Assembly (NCBI RefSeq): GCF_005930355.1 | Contig: NZ_VDBO01000001.1 | Coordinates: 186,001 to 250,000 of the forward strand | Origin: Paenibacillus sinopodophylli | GTDB taxonomy: Bacteria > Bacillota > Bacilli > Paenibacillales > Paenibacillaceae | DNA: 64,000 nucleotides | Direction of reading: 5' to 3' | Shown here: positions 18,635 through 26,397 of the stretch, one piece after another | How the letters are laid out: the number at the start of each line of letters is the position of its first letter | How positions within the stretch are numbered: the first letter of the stretch is position 1 | Position numbers and translations under genes: made by a program | Notes under the pieces: generated by a model | The model's database searches: none | What the model was told of the DNA's origin: nothing | The model's input: only the letters and a program-made list of their open reading frames with translations

Positions 18635-18776
18635 ATGGAGGAGATGTTTTTGTATCAAGGGAATTATTATTGGGGGAAATTCATACCAGATGCGCCATGA
18701 CTTTAAGCCGATCTGGAGCATCGGATTCCCAGTGAAACCGCCCGAGTACTCTCCAGAGTCATTCCCCGAAAGCTGA
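18635..18776 (+). pseudogene. Small frameshifted ORF remnant of unknown family
   Basis: Two short reading frames abut. The first runs 18635-18700 and encodes MEEMFLYQGNYYWGKFIPDAP; a GGAGG at 18637-18641 is well spaced for a TTG at 18650. The second starts at ATG 18690 in another frame and ends at 18776, encoding MRHDFKPIWSIGFPVKPP and a Ser/Pro/Glu-rich tail. A single frameshift near 18690-18700 would join them into one protein of about 42 residues. I do not recognise it. It could be a decayed gene end or chance. Nothing else is visible in 18552-18833. Confidence 0.3.
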
Positions 18777-18833
18777 CCTCAAGAGAGTGCCATCTGCGTC
18801 CTAAGCTAGCTTTGAGTAGGAGTAATTTGAATC

Positions 18834-19637
18834 TTACTTCGAACCGTCAGTAGGCGAACGGTATTTGCGGCGATACTCAGTTGGCGTCAAGTGTACGCTC
18901 TTCTTAAATTGTCTCATGAAATGAACCTCATTCTCATATCCGCAGAGCTCTGCGATCGTTTTAATATCATGCGTAGAGTTTTCTAGCTGATGCAGCGCAT
19001 ATTCGAGTCGATTGTGAATGACGTCATTGATGACGGACACACCAAATATTTCCTTGTACAGCTGTTGAAAATGCGATCTGCTCATATTCATGTTTGCCGC
19101 AAGCTCATCGATCGCATAAGAAATGGAAGGCGTATTATAGATCATATTACGAAGATTAATAAATTGATCATAATGCTTGCTGATGTGATGGTTGGTGTCA
19201 ATGCGGCTGCGCATTTCGCTTAGCTTCATAAATAGACATCGAACGGTTGCATCCATAATCTCGCGCATGTAGGAACCATTATGGACTTGCTCGCTTTGAA
19301 GCTCGCTTACTTTTCTAGATATATAAAACGGATCATGTGCCGTCATGACCGTATCGAACGGCAGTTGAAGCTGCTGACACAGCGTATCTATTTCATCCGA
19401 ATCGAAATGGAACCAGTCATGAACCATCGGCTGCTCAATGACTTTGTAGTATTGTTTGCTGCCCCTGCCAAACAGAATATAGCTGTTCTGTTCGGTTATA
19501 GCACGTTCCCCTTTCGATTCCACCTCCATTTTGCTGCGGAACAGTACAAATAAATAGTCGCCTGAGCCGAATGGTCGATCTACAGTGAACCCTTCCTCAT
19601 GTGCAATGTTATATCCGCATCGTTTGATATGAATCAT
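18834..19637 (-). CDS. AraC family transcriptional regulator
   Basis: Regulator divergent to the GH43-GH51 pair, 267 residues. The N-terminal half (about 1-150) is a cupin-like sensing domain. The C-terminal AraC domain (about 165-260) has the two HTH motifs (ELAANMNMSRSHFQQLYKE and LCGYENEVHFMRQFKKS) and the LTPTEYRRKYR ending. A TTG at 19664 is in frame, but CGGAGGG (19644-19650 on the complement) is 6 bases from the ATG at 19637, which is chosen. It probably controls the arabinosidase genes in response to a pentose or oligosaccharide; this is inference from divergence. Confidence 0.88.
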   Translation of the reverse strand: MIHIKRCGYNIAHEEGFTVDRPFGSGDYLFVLFRSKMEVESKGERAITEQNSYILFGRGSKQYYKVIEQPMVHDWFHFDSDEIDTLCQQLQLPFDTVMTAHDPFYISRKVSELQSEQVHNGSYMREIMDATVRCLFMKLSEMRSRIDTNHHISKHYDQFINLRNMIYNTPSISYAIDELAANMNMSRSHFQQLYKEIFGVSVINDVIHNRLEYALHQLENSTHDIKTIAELCGYENEVHFMRQFKKSVHLTPTEYRRKYRSPTDGSK

Positions 19638-19874
19638 GAAAATCCCTCCGATAATAATGGACAATAAATCAGTTAATACCTATCATACATCATTTACGAT
19701 GGTGTGATAAAGTTGGAAAATAGGATAGTGTATTATTATTTTTACGGATAATATTTCAGCTATGTGGAAGCGTAGAATTATGGCATCCAGCTAGGCGAAG
19801 CATGCAGGGGTTTGGATCAACCGGCCCCCAGTGTGAATACGACAATTGGCTAAAATGATACGGAGGAAAAGGAT

Positions 19875-20786
19875 ATGGAAAAGCAGCTGCAACAACCAAC
19901 TTTGATTGGGAAATGGGCAGACCCGTTCTTGCTTCAAGACGGAGAAACCTATTATTTGTATCCGACGAAAGATAGTGATGGATGGTTATATGAGAAATTT
20001 CATGTGTTCCACAGCAAGGACCTCGTTAACTGGGAAGGACCATACTTGGCACTAGATTTGAACGATATCAGTTGGGCGAAGTCGAGAGCTTGGGCGCCTG
20101 GCATTAACAAATATAAAGGAAAGTATTATATGTACTTCACTGCTGAGACGCAAATCGGTGTTGCCGTATCTGATTCACCGCTTGGGCCGTTCAAGGATTT
20201 GCTTGGTAAGCCATTGATTACGAAGGACGAATATGATTGCCAAAGCATTGATGCTGACCTATTCGTGGATGAGGATGGACAGCCATACTTATTATGGGGC
20301 CAAGGCAAGTGCTGGATCGTTCCGTTGGAGGACGATATGGTAACGTTCAAGTCAAAGCCTTTGCTGCTGTCGAATCAACTATACGAGCAACGTGGTCAAG
20401 ACCCTGAAGTTTTTGATATTGGTGTTTATAATGAAGGACCACATATGCAGAAGATTGACGGAAAATATATGCTTACATGGAGCAATTACGATACCCGTGA
20501 TCCGAGATACCAAATTTGTTTTGCGACAAGCAGCCATATTTATGGTCCGTATGAATCCCCTGAGGATAATCGTGTTACGAGGCACTCTGACCTTTACAGT
20601 GGAACAGGCCATGCGTCTATGGCCAAATATGAAGGTAAATGGTATTTGTGCTATCACCGGCTAATCGACCCTGCTAGTACGGTATTGCGTGAAACTTGCA
20701 TTAGCAAAATGGAGTTCATCGATGGCAAGCCAGTCGTTAATGTTGATAGCTGGATATCGCTTAATAGTGGAGCTTCCGATGAATAA
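19875..20786 (+). CDS. Glycoside hydrolase family 43 (arabinosidase/xylosidase type)
   Basis: Cytoplasmic single-domain GH43 enzyme of 303 residues without a signal peptide. It has the propeller acids in order: Asp16 in KWADPF, an Asp in SIDADLFVDEDG near residue 125, and the general acid Glu in YNEGPHMQK near 188. GTGHASMAKYEGKWYLCYH near 240-258 is the usual GH43 His-containing blade. It is translated from an ATG with GGAGGAAA upstream. Its stop overlaps the start of the GH51 gene by 8 bases, so the two are co-translated and likely act on the same arabinose-decorated oligosaccharide. Confidence 0.88.
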   Translation: MEKQLQQPTLIGKWADPFLLQDGETYYLYPTKDSDGWLYEKFHVFHSKDLVNWEGPYLALDLNDISWAKSRAWAPGINKYKGKYYMYFTAETQIGVAVSDSPLGPFKDLLGKPLITKDEYDCQSIDADLFVDEDGQPYLLWGQGKCWIVPLEDDMVTFKSKPLLLSNQLYEQRGQDPEVFDIGVYNEGPHMQKIDGKYMLTWSNYDTRDPRYQICFATSSHIYGPYESPEDNRVTRHSDLYSGTGHASMAKYEGKWYLCYHRLIDPASTVLRETCISKMEFIDGKPVVNVDSWISLNSGASDE

Positions 20787-23166
20787 AATACAAGCAAAAC
20801 TATCGATTAAGACGAAGCAGCAAGGTGCGGAGCTTGGCGATTTGTTTGGTATTTTTTTCGAGGATCTGAACCATGCAGCTGATGGCGGGCTATATGCGGA
20901 GCTTATACGAAACCGTTCGTTTGAGTTTGATCCGATTGATCACCCCGATCTCCATGCACTGACCGCTTGGGAGAAAGTGGAGAGAGGCGGCGGACAGGCA
21001 GAGCTTTATATCGAGGATTCACACCCGATGAATGATCGTAATAGACACTATGCCGTTATTAACATTCATAAGCCTGGTGATGGAGTCGGAATCGCAAATA
21101 CAGGTTTTAATTCGGGAGTTCCGATTCGAGAGGGAGAGCAATATCGATTCTCCTTCTATGCGAGGCGTGAACAGAGCTTGAGCGAATCGGTTCTAATTGC
21201 GATTGAAAGCAAGTCAGGCGTCGTTCATGGAGAAGCGACAGTTGTAGTCAGCTCATCTGAATGGAGTCGATACGAGGCTGTTATTACTGCTCGGGAAACG
21301 GATTACAGCAGCAGGCTGACGATTACGACAGGTGGGTCGGGCAAGCTTTATGTAGACATGGTATCCTTGTTTCCCGTTCAGACGTTTCTGGGACGTACGA
21401 ACGGGCTGCGAGAAGATATCGCCATGTTGCTAGCCGAGCTGAAGCCGAAATTTATGCGTTTTCCAGGTGGCTGTCTCGTTCATGATGGTTCTCTGAATGC
21501 CGATGACCGCGACTCGATGTACCGTTGGAAAAACACAGTCGGTCCGGTCGAGCAGCGTCCTTCGAGAAGGAACAACTGGCGGTATAATCAGACGCTGGGA
21601 CTCGGTTATTACGAGTATTTTCAGTTCTGTGAGGACATTGGGGCGAAGCCGATTCCTATTCTGCCAGGCGGTTATGACCCGCATCATAAACGGATCGTCC
21701 CGATTGATGAGTTAGGTCCATGGATCGACGATGCACTTGATCTGATTGAATTCGCGAGAGGTGATCTCTCTACCGAATGGGGAGCTATCCGCGGAGAACT
21801 TGGTCACCCGGAGCCTTTCGGGCTCGAATATATCGGCATTGGCAACGAGGAGGTCGGCGAACCGTTTTTCGAGCGATACAGCTACTTCCATCAAGCCATT
21901 AAGGCGAAGTATCCGGATATAAAAATAATTAATTCCAGCGGACCGTTTGCGGACGGCGGCGAATATGAGCGAGGCTGGGCGTCAGCGAGAGAGAATGGCT
22001 CTGATTTGGTAGACGAGCATTACTATCAATCTCCGGAATGGTTTTTAGCGAACTTCGATCGATATGATGGGTTCAAGGCTGATGATCCAAAGGTGTTTCT
22101 AGGCGAATACGCTTCATGGGGCAATACCTATTATAATGCAATCGCTGAAGCAGCCTTCATGATTGGCTTGGAGCGTAACGCCCATGCAGTTGAACTAGCT
22201 TGTTATGCACCAATGCTCTGCAACGTCGATTATGTAAACTGGAAGCCGGATCTTATCTGGTTCAACAACCACGAAGTATTCGGAACGGCGAACTACTACG
22301 TACAACAGTTGTTTATGCATCATCAAGGCGACCGCTTGCTTCAGATTGAAGCGAGCGGCTTAGATAAACCGCAACTCGATGAGAAGAAGCCAATTAATGG
22401 TGCAATCGAGCTAAGTGCGAATGCCAGCACTATAAACTTTTCGGATGCACGTATTGTGAACAATGATACAGGTGAAGAGCGGGCATTTGGGGGGTGGACA
22501 GCTGAACTTTCGGACACAGAGGAAGCTCGCCTTGAAGGCAAATTGAAGCAATCAGCGCGACTCTGCTATACTGACTGGACGAACTACACGCTTTACCTAA
22601 CGGCTAAGAGGTTAGATGGTTCGAAAGGATTCGTCGTGTATTTCGGGCATGCGGATGAACAAAACCAATTGTTCTGGGAACTTGGCGGCTGGCAAAATCA
22701 AGATTCAGCAATCAGTTCCCGCATTAACGGTCGCAGTTCATGCTTAACCCAATCGTTGTTCACTGTCGAAACGGATGTTAACTATGAACTTGCGCTCGAA
22801 GTATCTGGAAGACAGATACGTGGATATATGAATGGTGATCTCATACATGATACGATTGATAAGCTGCCCGTTATCCAGCCGCTATACTTTTCTTCCAGCG
22901 CAGATGACGCAACAGAGGACACGATTATCAAGATTGTCAATGTACAAAATATTGCCGTATCTGTGGATATTGCTTTGGAGGATTTGCCAGAGGCTGGAGA
23001 ACATTTTGTCGAAATGTATGAACTATCAGGTTATTCACTTGAGGATGAGAACAGCTTCGAACAGCCATTGAGGATTGTACCGGTTAAGCGAGAATTCTCG
23101 TTTGAGGGAAACAGCTTCCCCCATGCGTTTCCGCAGCACTCTGTTACCGTATTCAGAATGAAATGA
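20779..23166 (+). CDS. Alpha-L-arabinofuranosidase, glycoside hydrolase family 51
   Basis: Releases arabinofuranose from arabinan or arabinoxylan fragments, 795 residues, no signal peptide. It starts with the GH51 N-terminal signature GIFFEDLNHAADGGLYAELI. A carbohydrate-binding-like insert occupies about 60-200 and the barrel carries acid/base Glu357 in GIGNEE and nucleophile Glu443 in FLGEYASW. A beta-sandwich/LamG-like region (about 545-700) and the closing beta domain follow, making it longer than the common 500-residue form. The reading frame is open from 20689, but the ATG at 20779 has GTGGAG upstream and starts at the family signature, so it is the start. It overlaps the GH43 gene by 8 bases. 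Confidence 0.92.
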   Translation: MNKIQAKLSIKTKQQGAELGDLFGIFFEDLNHAADGGLYAELIRNRSFEFDPIDHPDLHALTAWEKVERGGGQAELYIEDSHPMNDRNRHYAVINIHKPGDGVGIANTGFNSGVPIREGEQYRFSFYARREQSLSESVLIAIESKSGVVHGEATVVVSSSEWSRYEAVITARETDYSSRLTITTGGSGKLYVDMVSLFPVQTFLGRTNGLREDIAMLLAELKPKFMRFPGGCLVHDGSLNADDRDSMYRWKNTVGPVEQRPSRRNNWRYNQTLGLGYYEYFQFCEDIGAKPIPILPGGYDPHHKRIVPIDELGPWIDDALDLIEFARGDLSTEWGAIRGELGHPEPFGLEYIGIGNEEVGEPFFERYSYFHQAIKAKYPDIKIINSSGPFADGGEYERGWASARENGSDLVDEHYYQSPEWFLANFDRYDGFKADDPKVFLGEYASWGNTYYNAIAEAAFMIGLERNAHAVELACYAPMLCNVDYVNWKPDLIWFNNHEVFGTANYYVQQLFMHHQGDRLLQIEASGLDKPQLDEKKPINGAIELSANASTINFSDARIVNNDTGEERAFGGWTAELSDTEEARLEGKLKQSARLCYTDWTNYTLYLTAKRLDGSKGFVVYFGHADEQNQLFWELGGWQNQDSAISSRINGRSSCLTQSLFTVETDVNYELALEVSGRQIRGYMNGDLIHDTIDKLPVIQPLYFSSSADDATEDTIIKIVNVQNIAVSVDIALEDLPEAGEHFVEMYELSGYSLEDENSFEQPLRIVPVKREFSFEGNSFPHAFPQHSVTVFRMK

Positions 23167-23187
23167 TCAGCGCAATAAGCTATCAGA

Positions 23188-23240
23188 AGAGGCTGCATCA
23201 CCAGGCATTAATAAACCTGGCGGTGCAGCCTCTTTATCTT
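23188..23240. terminator. Bidirectional terminator between convergent genes
   Basis: Long stem of AGAGGCTGCATCACCAGG (23188-23205) with CCTGGCGGTGCAGCCTCT (23216-23233), with one mismatch. T-rich sequence follows on the plus strand. It lies between the convergent GH51 and haloalkane dehalogenase genes. Confidence 0.85.
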
Positions 23241-23265
23241 ACTTTAAAAAGCTTTGTTACAGTCA

Positions 23266-24165
23266 TTACAGCTGCTGCATCCAGCGCTGCAATTCTTGTC
23301 CAATAACATGGGGATTCTCTTCCAACAAATGATGGAAGCCTTTCCCGATATCAACAAGCGTTAAGTTCTGCAGATGGCTGCGGCACCAGTCAAGTTGAGG
23401 CTCGCGTACCGTGCAGCCAGGCGTGGCATAAAACAATAGCTTTGGTATGGTGGAAGCGTGAAGCCACTCGTTGCGTAATTCCACTGCAGCTGCAACCTCA
23501 GCGGGATGTCCTTCAATTGGAATCTGATTAGGAAACACCCACATCGGCTTCCGATCTTCCGGATTGCGGAAGGGTTCGCGGTAATACTCATGCTCTTCTG
23601 TTGTGATTGATCGATTCATGATTATATTAGTTAAGCCCTCGATAAATACACTCTTATCTCGCATGAACGGCCAACCCTGCTCAGGGTCGCGTAGAGTCTG
23701 GAATAAGTCATGTGATTCAGGTGGTGAGAAGTCTGACCATGACGGATTGGGGTATAAAGCTTGTGGTTCAAGCATTACGATCGACTTGACCTGATCGGGG
23801 TGATTGCTCGCATAATGCAGCCCAATCGCTGCACCCCAGTCATGTCCAACCAGGACGAAAGAATCAAGATTCAATTGTTCAATGAACGAAGTCACATAAT
23901 GGACATGCTCAAGAAACGTAAATTCAATATCCGGTTTGTCAGAGCGTCCCATACCGATCAAATCGACAGCGATGCAGCGATTGCTTGTTTGCACATAGGG
24001 GATCACATTGCGGAAAGTGTAGGACCAGGTCGGATTTCCATGTAAGAAAATAATAGGCTCACCTTCGCCCACATCGATGTAGTGCAGCCGATGACCGTTA
24101 ACATTAGTATATTTCGATTCGAACGGGTAATCTTTACCGATCGTCTTCGTGTTTAGATTGGACAT
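23266..24165 (-). CDS. dhaA: Haloalkane dehalogenase (HLD-II/DhaA-like alpha/beta hydrolase)
   Basis: Predicted to cleave carbon-halogen bonds of haloalkanes hydrolytically, 299 residues. The signature residues line up with DhaA-type enzymes: HGNPTWSY (halide-binding Asn), GHDWGAA (nucleophile Asp followed by the halide-binding Trp), the acid Glu in MLEPQAL, and the catalytic His in GKGFHHLLEENPH. DLIGMGRSDKPD and TIPKLLFYATPG are also characteristic. It starts at an ATG with AAGGAG upstream and lies 53 bases after the XRE/cupin regulator on the same strand, so the two form an operon. Halogenated substrates are not proven; some HLD-like proteins are epoxide or ester hydrolases, but those lack the Asp-Trp pair together with this Asn. 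Confidence 0.82.
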   Translation of the reverse strand: MSNLNTKTIGKDYPFESKYTNVNGHRLHYIDVGEGEPIIFLHGNPTWSYTFRNVIPYVQTSNRCIAVDLIGMGRSDKPDIEFTFLEHVHYVTSFIEQLNLDSFVLVGHDWGAAIGLHYASNHPDQVKSIVMLEPQALYPNPSWSDFSPPESHDLFQTLRDPEQGWPFMRDKSVFIEGLTNIIMNRSITTEEHEYYREPFRNPEDRKPMWVFPNQIPIEGHPAEVAAAVELRNEWLHASTIPKLLFYATPGCTVREPQLDWCRSHLQNLTLVDIGKGFHHLLEENPHVIGQELQRWMQQL

Positions 24166-24218
24166 CTAGAAGCAGCTCCTTGACATGAATTTGTTATATA
24201 TTTTGATCTTGGTGCGAT

Positions 24219-24770
24219 TTAGATGAAGTCTTGTCCGTTCTCACTTTCTGTATAAATTGATATGAGGACGATTGCTGTTTCCACACCAATATTGCGTACT
24301 AAATGGGGCGTACATGCGTTCCAGCTAAATGAATCGCCTTCTTCGAACTCAGCCTCATCTTCACCCTGCGCAGCGTGTACTTTTCCTTTAATGACAACAT
24401 GAACCTCTTCGCCTTCATGTGCATGAGGAGCAGCCCCTGTTGAAGCGCCAGGAGGAAACTCTACGAGCATCATTTTAACATTTTTTGTGGAGCTTAGATG
24501 CTCGACTTTTAGATGTTCCGGACCAGTTGTGGTCAGTTTTCGCTCATTCTTCCGAACAAAACTCATCCGTTCATCTTTCTTTAAGAGTAAAAAAGGTAAA
24601 GGAACATGTAAAGCTTGAGCAATATTTTCCAAAGTTGCTATAGAAGGTGATGTTTTATTCGTTTCAACCTGACTCATGAAGCCTTGAGATAAGCCGGTTG
24701 CTTCACATATTTGAGCGATGGTAATATTTTTCCGTTTCCGGATTGTCCGAATCGTTGCACCGATATCCAT
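24219..24770 (-). CDS. XRE family regulator with C-terminal cupin domain
   Basis: DNA-binding regulator of 183 residues with an N-terminal Cro/CI-type HTH (about 7-60: ITIAQICEATGLSQGFMSQV) and a C-terminal cupin (about 105-175: PHAHEGEEVHVVIKG and FSWNACTPHLVRNIG), which usually senses a small molecule. A GTG at 24779 is in frame, but GAGAGG is 8 bases from the ATG at 24770 and MDIGATIRTIRKRK fits the family. It is divergent to the esterase operon. One copy of a 13-bp repeat (24786-24798) lies just upstream of its start and the inverted copy is on the other side, suggesting it controls both operons. Confidence 0.9.
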   Translation of the reverse strand: MDIGATIRTIRKRKNITIAQICEATGLSQGFMSQVETNKTSPSIATLENIAQALHVPLPFLLLKKDERMSFVRKNERKLTTTGPEHLKVEHLSSTKNVKMMLVEFPPGASTGAAPHAHEGEEVHVVIKGKVHAAQGEDEAEFEEGDSFSWNACTPHLVRNIGVETAIVLISIYTESENGQDFI

Positions 24771-24785
24771 CTCATACACCTCTCA

Positions 24786-24798
24786 AATATTAGTAATA
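24786..24798. promoter_or_regulatory. Candidate operator, left copy of a 13-bp inverted repeat
   Basis: AATATTAGTAATA; its exact reverse complement TATTACTAATATT is at 24883-24895. This copy is 15 bases upstream of the XRE/cupin start codon, next to its ribosome binding site. Inferred to be bound by the XRE protein. Confidence 0.6.
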
Positions 24799-24830
24799 CA
24801 AATGTTATTTACATATTAACAATTTTCATA

Positions 24831-24860
24831 TTGACAGGTCAATGAGACTTACGGTAAATT
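24831..24860 (+). promoter_or_regulatory. Predicted promoter of the esterase operon
   Basis: Consensus -35 TTGACA (24831-24836), an 18-base spacer and a -10-like TAAATT (24855-24860). The right operator copy lies about 15 bases after the expected transcription start, where a bound repressor would block elongation. Confidence 0.5.
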
Positions 24861-24882
24861 ACTCATATAAAATATATTTTAT

Positions 24883-24895
24883 TATTACTAATATT
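24883..24895. promoter_or_regulatory. Candidate operator, right copy of the 13-bp inverted repeat
   Basis: TATTACTAATATT, perfect inverse of 24786-24798. It lies in the leader of the esterase operon, between the predicted promoter and the start codon. Confidence 0.6.
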
Positions 24896-24934
24896 CGTAA
24901 GTGGAAAACAAACTATACTAACTCAGGGAGGTTT

Positions 24935-25597
24935 ATGATGAATCCGATCTACAAATATGAAGTTCACTTGCCTGCAAACCTAGAACCGGGCAAGACATAC
25001 CCGACTCTATTCACTCTGCATGGCAAAGGCTCGAACGAGAACAATATGTTTGGTCTTGTCAGCCCGTTAGCCGAAGATTTCATCATTATTGGCATTAGGG
25101 GCAATTTACCGCTGGGCGCTGGCTATCAGTATTATGATTTGATAAGCCTAGGCAATCCCATTAGGGAAATGTTTGATAATGCGATTGCTGATCTCGAAGC
25201 TTTCATTCAGTACGCGACGGATAAGTATCCAATAGACTCGGCTAAAAGGTACCTGCTCGGCTTTAGCCAAGGAGCCATATTGTCTATGACTCTTGCTTTA
25301 GTGATGGGTGAACGCTTGAAGGGTATCGTCGCACTAAACGGATACATTCCCGACTTTGTGAAGACGGAGTATTCGATTAAAAGTATGAAGGACGTTTCTG
25401 CATTTGTTTCCCATGGCGAATATGATTCGATATTTCCAGTGCGGATTGGCCATGAGACGTCCGCCTACTTGAAGGATCTCATGGATAACCTTACGTTCAA
25501 ATTATATAAGACCGACCACGGCGTATCGGAAGAGAACCAGCTTGATTTTACAAAGTGGCTGAAAAATGATGCTGAAGTAAACACCAATAAGGAGTGA
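24935..25597 (+). CDS. Alpha/beta hydrolase, carboxylesterase/phospholipase type
   Basis: Cytoplasmic esterase of 220 residues in the Abhydrolase_2 (carboxylesterase/lysophospholipase) group. The oxyanion region is FTLHGKGSNENN, the nucleophile elbow is GFSQGA (Ser near 112), the Asp lies in HGEYDSIFP and the His in KTDHGVSEEN. The open frame extends upstream to 24842, but CAGGGAGG at 24925-24931 places the start at the tandem ATG 24935/24938. Eight bases separate it from the LigB-type dioxygenase gene, so they are co-transcribed. It may open ester or lactone substrates for the neighbouring enzymes; the substrate is unknown. Confidence 0.85.
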   Translation: MMNPIYKYEVHLPANLEPGKTYPTLFTLHGKGSNENNMFGLVSPLAEDFIIIGIRGNLPLGAGYQYYDLISLGNPIREMFDNAIADLEAFIQYATDKYPIDSAKRYLLGFSQGAILSMTLALVMGERLKGIVALNGYIPDFVKTEYSIKSMKDVSAFVSHGEYDSIFPVRIGHETSAYLKDLMDNLTFKLYKTDHGVSEENQLDFTKWLKNDAEVNTNKE

Positions 25598-25604
25598 GAA
25601 ACCA

Positions 25605-26375
25605 ATGATACCTTCCTACTTTTTTGCACATGGCGCACCGTCTATTGTGCTTGAGGATAATGAATATACACAACTGTTGAAGAAATTTAGTGAAAATACG
25701 TCTAGACCAAAAGGGATCGTACTTTTCTCCGCACATTGGGAGGAGACGGTGCAGACGGTCAGCGGTGCTGAAACCTATGAAACAATATATGATTTTGGCG
25801 GATTTCAAGAGGAGCTTTACCGAATGACCTATCCAGCTAAAAGTGACCGCTCGCTAGCTGAACAGGTTCAAACCTTATTTAGCAAACAGGGAATTGAGAG
25901 TACCCAGAACGAAAGTAGAGGATTGGATCACGGTGCGTGGGCCGTCCTTAAGCTGCTGTATCCAGACGCAGATATTCCAGTCATTGCACTATCCGTTAAT
26001 CGTAATCTGTCTAATGAACAGCAGTATCAAATCGGTAAAGCATTGGCTGAGCTTCGTGAACAAGATATACTTATCATTGGAAGCGGAGGAACGGTTCATA
26101 ATTTAAGAAGATTGAACTGGCAGTCGAATGGTACGGAGGAGTGGGCAGAGCAGTTCGACAATTGGCTGCAAAGTAAGCTGGAAGCATGGGATACAGAAGC
26201 GCTGTTTCAATATCGTGAGCAGGCTCCATTTGCCCAGGATGCTGTACCGACGAATGAACATTTTATACCGCTTCTTCTCGCAATGGGGACAGGTGATGCC
26301 AATCGTAAGGCTGTGCTTCTTCACCGCAGCTATCAATACGGCAATCTGAGCCTAAGCTGCTGGCAATTTAATTAA
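25605..26375 (+). CDS. LigB/DODA-type extradiol ring-cleavage dioxygenase
   Basis: Class III extradiol dioxygenase of the 4,5-DOPA dioxygenase (YgiD/DODA) group, 256 residues. The metal-ligand and catalytic histidines are visible: His9 in FAHGAPS, His in LFSAHWEE (near 44), His in RGLDHGAW (near 108) and His in GSGGTVHNLRRL (near 165). The family opens catechol-type rings with a metal ion. The gene sits between an esterase and a membrane protein. The true substrate could be any catecholic compound, and bacterial members are often of unknown physiological role. Confidence 0.87.
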   Translation: MIPSYFFAHGAPSIVLEDNEYTQLLKKFSENTSRPKGIVLFSAHWEETVQTVSGAETYETIYDFGGFQEELYRMTYPAKSDRSLAEQVQTLFSKQGIESTQNESRGLDHGAWAVLKLLYPDADIPVIALSVNRNLSNEQQYQIGKALAELREQDILIIGSGGTVHNLRRLNWQSNGTEEWAEQFDNWLQSKLEAWDTEALFQYREQAPFAQDAVPTNEHFIPLLLAMGTGDANRKAVLLHRSYQYGNLSLSCWQFN

Positions 26376-26397
26376 GATAGGAAAGAGGAAGAATTAG

